Source of the DNA: Perkinsus olseni
Lineage: Eukaryota > Perkinsozoa > Perkinsida > Perkinsidae
Length of the DNA: 64,000 nucleotides
Direction of reading: 5' to 3'
Assembly: GCA_013115135.1 (NCBI GenBank)
Contig: JABANP010000003.1
Location: forward strand, 62,001-126,000
Of this stretch, positions 9,491-19,663 are shown one piece after another. The position numbers and the translations under genes are program-made. The notes under the pieces are model-generated. The model saw nothing but the letters and a program-made list of their open reading frames with translations. It was not told the origin of the DNA and searched no databases. Numbering within the stretch: the first letter of the stretch is position 1; every line of letters starts with the position of its first letter.

Positions 9491-12400
9491 ATGTCACACG
9501 CGGATTCACGGGCCGACAAGACTCCGCCAGTTATAGCGCTTTTCGATCTTGATTGCTTCTACGCCCAAGTGGAACGCCGTCGTCTCGGCATCCCTAGTGA
9601 CGTCCCCTTCGTCGTGTCTCAATGGGATTTGGTCTTGGCAGTGGACTACTCAGCCCGCAAGATACCCGGGGTGTGCTTCCCTTCCCCCTGCCTGGAAGTT
9701 GAGCCTTGTCGCAGGTGAAGCGCGGAGCACCCACGTCGATCGCGGAGAAGGCCGGAGCGAGGAGCGCTCATGTGGAAGTCGTGGACGTGGTCACCGGCGA
9801 GTGTTTCCCTGACGGACCGCCACCGGGAGAGCCTCGTGATCGCTACAGAGTTTCCTTGGACCGCTACAGGGACGCCAGCGAGGAGGGTGAGTGGGCCACC
9901 ACGGCTGCGGAGCAGCGGCTGCCGGTAACGACTTATCTGAGAGAACTGCTGACTCAGCAGTGGCTTAGCAGTGCTGAGACCAGACGACGTGGTGATGTCA
10001 GTTATGCGAGCCCTTCGCACTGCCCTGCCGGAGTCGGCCCCTCTTGAGCGTGCTAGTATCGATGAGGTCTTCGTCGACTTGACAAGTCTCTGTGGAGAAG
10101 AGCAGGAAGAGCAGATGCCTGCCGGGATCAAGTGGGCCGGTGGAGAGGTATGCCCGAAGACGAGCACGACTCGTGCTCACCGATTCTCTGGCGCCAAGGA
10201 CGCCGTCATCACGCCCAAGTGCACGGGAATTCCGGCAGGTTTTTCGGCTGCACTCGCAACTTCGCGGCTGTTCTCTGATAGCGACCATTGAACAGTCCTG
10301 GTTTGTTCGCAGTGGACGCGGTCCGACGTTACAACGATCTTCTCCCCGGATTGAGCTGTTCCCAAACCAACCACTGCGAGTTCGCTTTCAGGTCGGCAAC
10401 GCGGCTCTGCAAGAAGGTGCCATCTGGGCCGAGCGGCTCCGCAAAGAAGTGGAGTCCATCACCAGCTTTACGATGTCGGCAGGAGTGGCCAGCAACCGGC
10501 AGCTGGCGAAGCTGGCCTGCGGTGTCAACAAGCCCGATGCCGTCACTGCCCTCAGCGATAACAAGGTAGGTCTGCCCTCCTTTGCTGACAATCTGTAGCG
10601 TGTCGGGCAGATACTGGACTTCATGGCTGGCGTGAAGGTTAGGTCCCTACGAGGGGTCGGCAGGGCCACCTTCAATGATATTGAGAGGCTCCTGCCGTGG
10701 CTCACTGGTGACACCAAGTGCAGTGAAATATGGCCCGTGCTTAACGACCTCGAACCCGAGCCAGCTGACGCTGAGCTCGTGGCTTGGTTGAAGCTGGCCT
10801 CGAGGGGGCGAGATCCGATAGAGAATGCCAAAGTGGTGAAGGACTCTGAATCTCTGAAGGCTGGCAGCGTCAGCGCCTCGAAGATTTTCCGACCTTACCT
10901 GAAGGAAGTGACCAAGACGAATTTCTGGATAGAATCTTTGGCGAGAGATGTTGTGGAGCGTGTGAAGGCCCGGGCCCCGCAGTTCCCGAAGAGTCTCTGC
11001 GTTACACTCGGACGCGAGGCGACGGCGACCTACGCCACCAAGAGTCGGCGGTGCCCTATGCCGACCCTTGACAAGGTTGTCGTTACTGCCAAGCAGATGG
11101 CTGCGCCGCTGATATCCTCCTTTGGGAAGGTGGGGATGATCACCATCAGCGCCTTCGACCTCCAGGAGCCCCCTGGACCGGCTGGCTCTACTGCCCTCGC
11201 CGCCGCTGGGGAGGCGACTGCCGGTTCTGTGGGCCATACTAAAGGGGCAGTTGACGCCTTCTTTGCGAGCAGTCGGTTGCACTTTCTTGGGACGTGGCGG
11301 AGGCGCTTTCGGCAGTTCCTCGAGGAATGCCAACCTGCCGAGGAGAAATGGGGAGAAGGGGAGGTCCCGAACGGGATCGTCGAGGAGCTCCGCGAAGAAT
11401 GCGAGCGGCAGCTAGAGCCCAACTCGGAGGCCGCCAAGCGGTTCATGCTCTGCGACTTCGACAGCTTCTTCGCCTGTGTCGCGCAGTTGCAAGCGACGGG
11501 CGTCCCCGAATCCCCGAAACCCGATGGCCGTTGTTTCTGGTATGGGCCGGGGGAGCGAGATCTGCAGCGCCAACTACGCAGCCAGGAAGTACGGGGTTTC
11601 CGGCAGCATGTGGCTGGCTGAGGTAAAGGACATATGCCCGGATCTGGAGAAGGTGCCGGTGACTAGCGAGCTCCTCACGCAGTGCAACACCGCGTGGAAG
11701 CAACTGCTGCGCTTGATGGCTGTCGTTGGCGGGGGTACTCTGGATCGTGTCGTTGCCAAGAGCGTTGACGAGGCCATTGTTGATGTATCAGGCGACTGCC
11801 GCTACTCTGATGAAGCAGCGGTTGCTCGGGCACTCCAGAAAGCGGTCACTCAGGCCACTGGGCTTCCCTGCTCGGTTGGTGTGGCCGATAGTCACGTCCT
11901 CGCCAAAATTGCCACCACCCAAGCCAAGCCTCGAGGCTTGAGGGTGCTCAACAATAAGTCCTTTCCTCGCTGACCTGCCGCTGCACATGCTCCCGCAGGT
12001 CGGGTATCGGACTCTAGGGAAGCTGCAAAATGAATTCGGCTTGGCTACCGTAGGCGACCTGTTGGACCCGAACCTCGCTCCCCTCTTGGCAGAGTCCTTC
12101 GGGGTGAAGACGGCCGAGCGGATGCTCGCCAACGCCCGAGGGGAGGACTACAGGAACGACTTAGTCACCGACATCTCCACCGTCAGCGCGGACAAGAATT
12201 TCGGCATCCGGAACGTGACACCAGAGTCTGCCAGGCAGTTGGTCCGAGCCCTCGTTGCACAAGTGACACCGTTGTTGGAAGGGCTTGTCCCCGAGCGAGT
12301 TATCCTTCGGCTGTACCTCGCCCCTGACGATTGGGTTGAACCCTTCAAGTTCATGGGGATCGGTGCGTGCTATCAGTGGAGCCGCTCTTGTGCTGTATCT

Positions 12401-12796
12401 CTGGCGAAAAACGACATTGCAACACTCGCCGTGGGGCTGCTGGAGGGCGTCGAAGTGCACCGGATTCGGGGCGCCGGGGTGGCTGTACGAGTACACGCTA
12501 AGGAGCAGGTCAACAGCGCGGGAAATGGCGATGAGAACCAGCAAACTCTGACCGACTTCCTCGAGAAGAAAGCGCAGCCCTTGGCAAAGAAGCGACGCAC
12601 ATCCACCGTTGATGCCGCTACTTCGGAGGCCATCGCCAGGCTGGAAGAAGAGTCCACAATTCGATCGTGGCGTGATGGCGACGCCGACGCCCAACTTGCA
12701 GAGTTTGCACACTTAGGGTTCGACTATGCCCGTGGGTCCGATGTCGAGAAGAAGTTCCGAGAGATGGTGAATTTGTATGCACGCTTTGATGCATGA
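9491..12796 (+). CDS. Y-family DNA polymerase fusion: Pol eta followed by REV1
   Basis: Two complete translesion-polymerase cores lie in one gene. The Pol eta part opens with ALFDLDCFYAQVE (metal-binding Asp), has DYSARK/IPGVKRG split by an intron at 9671-9714, then ERASIDEVFVDLT (catalytic Asp-Glu), MSAGVASNRQLAKLACGVNK and the thumb VRSLRGVG. Its little-finger region runs straight into REV1 sequence inside one uninterrupted frame (10623-11520): SRLHFLGTWRRRFRQFL (the REV1 Arg-Leu dC-templating segment), LCDFDSFFACV, then KSVDEAIVDVS, SVGVADSHVLAKIATTQAKP, VGYRTLGKL and VSADKNFGIR. The tail has QQTLTDFL, a PCNA-binding PIP-box pattern, and KKRR. Other introns: 9887-9971 and 10566-10598 (33 bases). 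The region 10148-10391 is unresolved. Single surplus bases near 11523 and 11964 shift the frame within the REV1 core. No BRCT domain and no recognisable REV1 C-terminal domain are seen. Confidence 0.9.
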
Positions 12797-13261
12797 CTGC
12801 ATACCATTCATACCATTGCAATATTCAGTTCACCTCCATGCTTGCCATCATTTTTTCCACATATTTTTGCGGGATTTGGCGAGTTGCGTTGTGTGAGTGT
12901 AGTCGCAAAGAGAATGTAGACACGAACGCAGTAAAGTCGTGCTAGTCTAAGGCGATTTTCGCCATTGTAATAGAAACCCGCACACATACTAACGCAAGAA
13001 AACGAGGGCTGCGTTAAAACTTAGTGTATAGACATGTTGAACGCTCTTGCATGGTGATTGATTAGTTAAAGTCAGGCGTACTGGCTGCTATGGGTAGCCT
13101 TCTCAAGAACCTAACACGCTTGTCTTCGTCTCAAATTATCTCGGAATTGCCATCCCCACCTTCTTGCAATAATCCAAGACGAAACTCGAGGGAAGAGTCG
13201 AAGGAGGCGGTTGGGATACTGAGTCGACGATGGTGCGGTAGACCTGCAGCAGGCGTGGTCA
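12797..13261. other. convergent intergenic region
   Basis: This tail-to-tail spacer of 465 bases lies between the polymerase fusion (+) and the coiled-coil gene (-). It is AT-richer than the flanking coding DNA. No RNA gene or repeat was recognised. Confidence 0.4.
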
Positions 13262-16200
13262 CTATGAGGAATGCTTGAGAGTCCCTCCAACCTGAGTGCA
13301 GGTCACTTTCTTAACGCGGACCGGTATCTCGTGGTTGGCCAAGAGCTTCTCGATCAGCTCGTGACACTCCTCCTTGGATAAGCCTAAAGAGATCCCTCTT
13401 CTCACTTACCGCATAAAGAACTGCCTTACCGTCGGTCTCGCGATGATCTGCTAACGCCTTCGCGACTACGGGGTCGCTCTCATTGAGGTTGTTCAGTAGT
13501 CCTCGGGCCTGAGGATGCAGAGGTTTGGAAGAAAACATCAACGCCGAGCTCACCCTGACGATTTTCACGGGCGAATCTTTGGACTTTCTGCCGCCACTAC
13601 TGTGCCTAGGACAAGATGACCAAGAATGAGATTTCTAACGATCATGCCGGCCTCCTTACTTGCTCCCAACCTTCTTAGCCGAGGATGGTGATTTGAGCAT
13701 CAAGGTGCTGTCACTCGGGAGAGCACGTTGGGTCTTCTGGGGCATCGGCGATTCAGCGAACGGACTGCCGCCGACTCTGCTGTACCGCCCGCCATCAGTA
13801 TCGTTTAGGGTAGCATCTGAACGAAGGGCTCCACCCTCCCAAAACCTGTTATTTCTCACTCATTTCGGGCCCAGCAACGCTGAGGTACTTCGACTTCACA
13901 CCTGAGCAGCGCGTCACGACCACAGCACCAGTCGGCCAAGAAAAGGTCTGAGCACTTGTGTTGAACTCGGAGGCCCTGTTCTCCTTGTTCTTCGGCATAT
14001 CTTTGTACCGCGCAAGCTCTTCCTGGAGTCGGACAATCTCCCTCTTGAGGTCACTCACCTCAGCGTGCAACTAACGAAAGATTCTTCCAAGCGAGTTTGG
14101 CCGAGCTGACGCGTACCTTGCTGACGATCTTGTTCTTGCTAGTAGCCTCCGTGACGGTCATATTGATACTCTGCAGCTTCTCCTGAACTCAGCAACTCCT
14201 CGGCGATTCGCGCGACCCGCCGCCTACCTCTGCCTCCCTGCGTGCCTCTTCAAGTGCGGCTCTCTCGCTTCTCATGCTAGCTATCTCATCGCGAGCGTTG
14301 TCCAGTTGCTGAGGGACATCATACGACTCATCACCGAGGGGCCGCCACTGCCCACCTCCTGGAGGTCCTCGAGTTCCCGATTCTTCCGCACCATAGCTGC
14401 CGCGCTGGTCTCACCTCCGTCACTACTGCTGCCACCTGAACGAGCACAAGCGTGAACGATAATCGGCAGTCGGTCTCCTACCGGTGTTCTGCTTCAAGTG
14501 GGAGAGGTTGGATGTTTTGATCACCTGCACAGTGACAAACCCTCAGCAGGCCCTCGATCGACTATGTGCTACATCCTCCTTGTAGCCTCGGCCCTCAGCC
14601 TTCACTTCGGCCAGCTCTGCTCTCTGGAGGGCCTTCCTGGCCTCCTTCTGAGCAGCCTCCAAGTCCAGCCTCAGTGCACTTTCTCGATCAGCCATGGCAT
14701 CCCTAGCTGCCATGGCAGCGTCTCGTTCCTACATCACCGAGCTGCCGAATGGAAGATTCCCTCGCGAGGGCGAGCTCACCTTTCTCGACGTTGCGGAGCT
14801 GCTCATGAATGACCTTCAACTCTGATCGATCCGTCGTAGAGGAGTTCAGCTCGAGTCTGAGAGGCTGTGCTGTTCAAAGTACACCCTTCGGTTCCTTCTC
14901 AGTTCCTCCTCACTGCAGCATCTCATTCTCCTGGGCCGTCTCCTGCAGAGCCTGCTCAAGCTTCGCAATATGAGCCCTCTGGGCCTCTGTCTCCGTGACC
15001 AGCATTTCTTGATCCTACAGCACGCCCAGAATAGTCGACCCACGCCACAGCAGTAGCAGCTCACCTGGGTTACCAGCTGACTCTGCTGCTCGAAGTGGGC
15101 CTTGAGGGACTCCAGTTGCTGAGGGCAACGCAGCTCACAGCATCACCACCACATCCCGCTTCTAACCTCCTTCGTCTCCCGCAGTGTGGCAACAGTCCTG
15201 TCAAGATCCTGCTTGGTCTGATGAGATAAGGCTACAGCTTTCCGCGATGACCGGGGCTGAACGTACCCGACGGGCCTTGTCCTCCGAGGAGCTCAGCTCC
15301 CCCTGGACCCGCTTCAGCTCAGCTGTCCGACCCTCAAGTCGACGGCTCTGGAAGGAGGGTCGTCGAATGCGGTCCGATAGATTATCCTCACCAATTCCGG
15401 CAATCTTCGGGTCGGGTGCCCGGCTAGCCGTCGCAGCTGAGGCCTGACCGAGAATCGTCACTGCGCCTCGAAATATGTATCTTCCGGTCGTCATCGCCGC
15501 GCCTTACGAGTGATTCGTTCTCCGCTCTCAGCTTCGACAGGGCCGCCTTGAACTGTCCCTCGCTCACTTTGTAGCTGTCGATCTCAGCATTCAACCGTCT
15601 TCCTTCCTGAAGCAGCTCCGCTTCACATCGACCCTGGTGAACGGCTACCATACCTCTTCCTTCTGCATCAACTTGTTCGTCGCCGCTTGCAGCTTCTTGT
15701 CCACACTCGCCAGCTCCGCGCGGATCCTATCGACCTCAGCCTGGCTCGGCCCAACGTGCTGCACACGGGCAGGGCGACTCGGCTGAGAAGGAAGGCCACA
15801 CCCTAGCAGCAGCACATCCAGGGAGCCCCGTACCTCTGTGAGCCGACTGTGGAGGTCCGTGGGCTACGCTCTGGTCTAGACCAGGTACGTTCATGCTCTG
15901 AACAGAGTCCATATGTGCCATCAAACAGAGCATCACCATGGAAGGTACCGGAGTCCGCTTCACGACCTGGACCCTTGGAGCTTGGCTAATAGTGCTGCTG
16001 TTTCCCTGCGAGGGAGTGGGTTGATGATCGGATGCCGGCCCGGTGTTGGTGTAATGGGGCAGCTGCTGCTGTTGGTGTTGTTGTTGTTGATGCATGAACT
16101 GCGGGGGAGGTCTTGGCGATAGGTGGTTGGTGGTGTGATGATGCTGCGAGACGTTGTTCATGCTCAGGGATGACATGTTAGCCTGAGGAGGATGCACCAG

Positions 16201-16902
16201 GACGTCCGGTTGAGAAGCTGGTTACACTATCACTACCGCGCTGGTGCCAACTGGCGTGTACTGCCTCACGAAGCCCGAGCTGGCTGCCTGCCCGGAGACG
16301 TTTCGGACGACCACCCGCCCTGCTGCCCTTGCTGGTGCTGCGGTGGTGGTGCAGGTTGGTACTGTACCCCGGGAGCCTGGTACTGTGGTTGACCTGGAGT
16401 GCTGCTCACGAAGGAGTTGGACGGATGACGGTAGAACATGATGCTGGACAAAATGTGAATTGCAGAGCAACCTCCTTAAAGACCAGATTCACGCTGCGCT
16501 GACACACTAAACCCAAACCGTGCTCTCGGTTCATAATCATCACCCAGAAACGAGTGTACCTTAAAATATGCAGCAGCAGGAGGAATGGCCTGAATGCCAG
16601 AAGCTTCAAAGCTCATTGGGCGGCCGTGGCCTCTAGGGTTCCGGCCGCTTCCGCTGGGATATAGTCCGCGGAGCATTACCCTGAGTAGTATTAGAAACAT
16701 CCCCTGCAAGTCACCCGCAGGAGTTCCCCACCTGTGAAGGGCGCGGTGGCACCAGATGTTGGTATACGCCCTGGTCTGGGCCGCTACCTCGGCGTCTAGA
16801 AGGCGCTGCTGCTGTCAGTGCATCAGCCTCGATAGGAGGTTCTGTGCCGTCCGAGGAGAGCGCGGCGCAGCAGGGATCGGCGGCATCAGACCTGGACGAC
16901 AT
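13262..16902 (-). CDS. Pro/Gln-rich coiled-coil protein, unidentified
   Basis: Multi-exon gene with proposed start MSSRSDAADPCCAALSS at 16902; an internal ATG at 16439 (MFYRHPSNSFVSSTPG) is an alternative. The N-terminal third is low-complexity, rich in Pro, Gln and His (FMHQQQQHQQQQLPHY, 15990-16120). The rest (about 13900-15700) is coiled coil, for example FKAALSKLRAENESLV and VSDLKREIVRLQEELARY, broken by short introns. The last exons read ARGLLNNLNESDPVVAKAL, then ETDG joined across a phase-1 intron to LSKEECHELIEKLLANHE, and the protein stops with TAG at 13262-13264. A structural or scaffold role is likely; no enzymatic domain is visible and I do not recognise the family. Exon borders in the middle are not all fixed, and this could be two genes. 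Confidence 0.55.
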
Positions 16903-17046
16903 TCAAATAGGTTTGGGACCTCCAAACCGAAGAAGACAAGATTATCCCGGGGACAGATCTTGTGTCACTTGGCGATCCCAAGTTGGCATACCAAATTTTC
17001 TACAAATCACCATTGTTCCACGCCTTGTGCGTTGATTATGAAGATT

Positions 17047-17250
17047 GTCGACTGTACTCGAACAGGATCACTTATGTAGTGATTTCCTTTCGTTCACAAG
17101 AGTACTCTTGACAAAACCCTAAACCGTGATGATGACGTATATACCACATCCACTCGGAGGTTTAGTCCACTCCATTAACTTGTGTGTGCGACTTCGATGA
17201 GTTCATCTCCTTGCTAGGAGTCTTGGGTGTTGGTAATACTGAGCGGTTAA
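17047..17250 (+). ncRNA. U3 small nucleolar RNA, copy 1
   Basis: A 204-base segment matches U3 snoRNA architecture. The 5' end GTCGACTGTACTCGAACAGG resembles yeast (GUCGACGUACUU) and plant (ACUUGAACAGGAUC) U3, and the box A region continues GATCACTTATGTAGTGATT, which can form a hairpin. Box C' is GTGATGA at 17126, and box D CTGA lies at 17239-17242. The two are flanked by complementary AACCG (17122-17126) and CGGTT (17244-17248), which close the terminal stem. Internal GATGAG and TGTTGG segments occupy the box B and box C positions. The length fits U3. A second copy 5 kb away is nearly identical across the same length. U3 guides 18S rRNA processing in the SSU processome. The exact 3' end is inferred. 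Confidence 0.82.
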
Positions 17251-17416
17251 CATTCAATGAAAGCTTTTCAATTCAACTCATCACGTTCACAAGCTGAGGT
17301 TGGCAATTCTTTTATATGACGATATTTCGAACCACGGCAGTATGATGGTTCAAAAACAGCGTTACCGTGAAGACAATCGAGTTACCCCCACTCCGTAGTT
17401 GATAACAACTCCGCTA

Positions 17417-18050
17417 TTACCGATAATCCCCTCGTTCGTCGCCTGCCAGGAGTATCCGTCCGACCGCTACGCCAAGGATTACCTGCAAGCTGATGGATAG
17501 AGCCCGCGACCCGAGGAAGCCGGAGCACAGCAGCACTACCGTGAGAAATAACTCGCCGGAGTAGGTCATCGCTACGAGCATTGCCATGTACGCCAGTATG
17601 AGGTTGATGGAGAAGAGTCCTATTAGGGTTAGTTTCCCTCGCACAGACGATCGGGCGGCGCCTAAGAGACAGGATGGCAAGCGGTAGTCAGCGGCGGTAT
17701 CACCCAGAGCACACTCCACCCTCTTCCTCAGCCGCATCGCTGCCTCCGCTATGAGCCCGAGAAAAAAGACTGCTACTACACCCAGGAAGAACTTGGACGG
17801 GGTATCCAGGACAATGCCAGGAAAGAAGAGGATGATGCACTGGCGATTTGTGGACCAGAGGAACCTATCCAAGGCATGAGCCCTCGGGAGACGGGATGAT
17901 GAGGAGACTCACTGGAAGCCTGACATGATCATGTTGGTGGAGCTCTCACAGAAGGGTTCGTCCTCAGTGAGGCCTTCGGCAGATGTAACCCCTGCTGGAC
18001 ACCTGAGACGCCTGGGAGCGTCAGCTGTAGGAGCGGTACGTTGATCGCTC
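17417..18050 (-). CDS. Ctr-family copper transporter (possibly part of a fusion)
   Basis: Ctr copper permeases form trimers with three membrane helices. The sequence shows the N-terminal Met motif NMIMSGFQ, joined across a short intron to FLWSTNRQCIILFFPGIVLD, followed by TPSKFFLGVVAVFFLGLIAEA (helix 1). A cytosolic loop with a Cys/Arg-rich part follows, then helix 2 with the hallmark MxxxM (YMAMLVAMTYSGELF) and helix 3 with GFLGSRAL in place of the usual GxxxG. The stop lies at the 17417 end. No good start codon precedes the Met motif: the frame continues upstream through RCPAGVTSAEGLTEDEPFCE and can be spliced (phase 1, donor near 18065) to the oxygenase-like exons upstream. It may therefore be the C-terminal part of one longer protein. 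Confidence 0.8.
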
Positions 18051-19274
18051 TACTTGAGTGCACAGTTCGGCTGCATTTTGCCCGGGGTCATGTCGCAGAG
18101 GTCCATCTTTCGGAAATCCCAACACACCGCGTTCTCAGCAGGACACCCTTCTGGCGGAGTCATACACCGGAGCCAGCAGTAGACCTGAGGGAGGGGACAC
18201 CCTGGAAACCACTCGGAGGTCCAGTGGATATACCTGTCCTGCTGCGCATTGGCTGAGCATCCTCCTCGATTGGAAGGCTTGGGGGGCCATGAAGAACTGC
18301 TGATAGGACCTCCCCTGCGGCGTTGAGAGCCGTAGGAGGCGCCATCATCATGCGACCGAAGACCACTCTGGGCTCACTCTCACTTGACGACTGGTATCAT
18401 GACCTGATCAGCGGGTACTCCCATCGGGACCTAGCGGGCTAGGCTTACTCTGTGGCGAGCTGCAACAGTGTGGACGCCGGGAGCGAGCCAGGCCCGTAGG
18501 GCCTCGCCGAAGATGACTACTAGAGCATCGCCATCGTCCGTGAATAGATACCGCCCCTCCCTCGAAGTGAAGACTTTTGTCATCTGCGATGATCAGCTCA
18601 ATCCTTCAGAGATGTCTGTAGCTTACCTGGAGGTAGAGATAGGATTAGGAAAGAGTCCCATGTCGGCATGCATCTCCACTTGCTCATCTTGCTCATCTTG
18701 GCGATTCCTCAACGCAGTTGTATCATTAGGGATAGTGTATACATTCCAATGGTCCAGGTGATGTCTGCCACCGTCCACTGATATCACTTCCGACAGACTC
18801 TGCAGTTGCTGGCCTCCTTCCAGCGTCACAGCCATGTCCACACTCGGCTTGAAAATGGTTTCGTCCAGTAGCCCCGCCAAGCTCTGTGCCACCTGCCACG
18901 GACATACACGGCGTACGAGTGCTCCATCGAGAGCTCACCTCCCGCATCAAAGAATCCACAGTCCGAAGGTCGTTCAGGTGCAAGCAGCTCGGCACTTGCG
19001 ATGCCTCTCCCGCGTACAGCGCCAATGTACGCTTCGTCTCGTCATGGAACCCGAAGACTGCCTCGCTGCACTTATTGAGTAAGTCCTGTGATAGCCGAGC
19101 TCTTGCCTCCAAGAACTCAGCGGGGAGCCCTTCGACGATGAAGTGACCGCCTCCCAGGGCGGCCTCCGCCACGGCTTCTCCGTAGTCACCAATATTACCG
19201 TAATTAACTGCCACCTGGGCCTGGACGGTCAGGGTGGCTCCCAGCAGCATCAGCAGGAGTACTGCATGTGGCAT
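18050..19274 (-). CDS. secreted 2OG-Fe(II) oxygenase-like protein, possibly fused to Ctr
   Basis: The start ATG at 19274 opens a clear signal peptide (MPHAVLLLMLLGATLTVQA), so the protein enters the secretory pathway. After a helical region (FLEARARLSQDLLNKCSEAV), short introns lead to a double-stranded beta-helix pattern: WNVYTIPND, then EMHADMGLF with an H-x-D metal pair, then DALVVIFGEALRAWLAPG, HTVAARHRV with the distal His, and VVFGRMMMAPPTAL. This order fits the isopenicillin-N-synthase-like 2OG oxygenase fold. A Cys-rich tail (CPAENAVCWDF, KMDLCDMTPGKM) follows. A TAG at 18050-18052 could end it, but a phase-1 donor just before that stop joins it in frame to the copper transporter. The substrate is unknown. 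Confidence 0.6.
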
Positions 19275-19663
19275 TTAAAAATAGAGGAGCGAAATCTGAG
19301 CAAGAACGGGTTGGTTTGGCGAGCCAGCCTCGGCACAAGGCTCTCCCCGACGGCACGAGACAGGAAAGGGCGGGTGAAACGGATGGTGGCGCAGAAAGCG
19401 GCATGATGCAGTAGGGTAAGAAAGACACAGAGTCAACTTTGACGAGTCGAGAATCTTACAGCTCGGATAGGGAAGATACGAAACAGGTCGGGTCGAAAGC
19501 CGGTCTATCAGCGTCTATTGGTGCTCTCCTCCTCCGGCTTGAGCAGCCACTGCAATAGGTGGAAGCTATCGTGAGTTCCGCTGTCTTCTCGCTGTAATAA
19601 CATGATAGTGTCCTGGCGATGTAGCAGGGACTCAACTGTCCCTGCGAGCTCCTCTGTGGACGC

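Noticed and set aside
10647..11333. Long minus-strand open frame opposite the polymerase fusion
   Set aside because: The plus strand encodes clear polymerase motifs across the same bases; the antisense frame is a by-product of GC-rich third positions.
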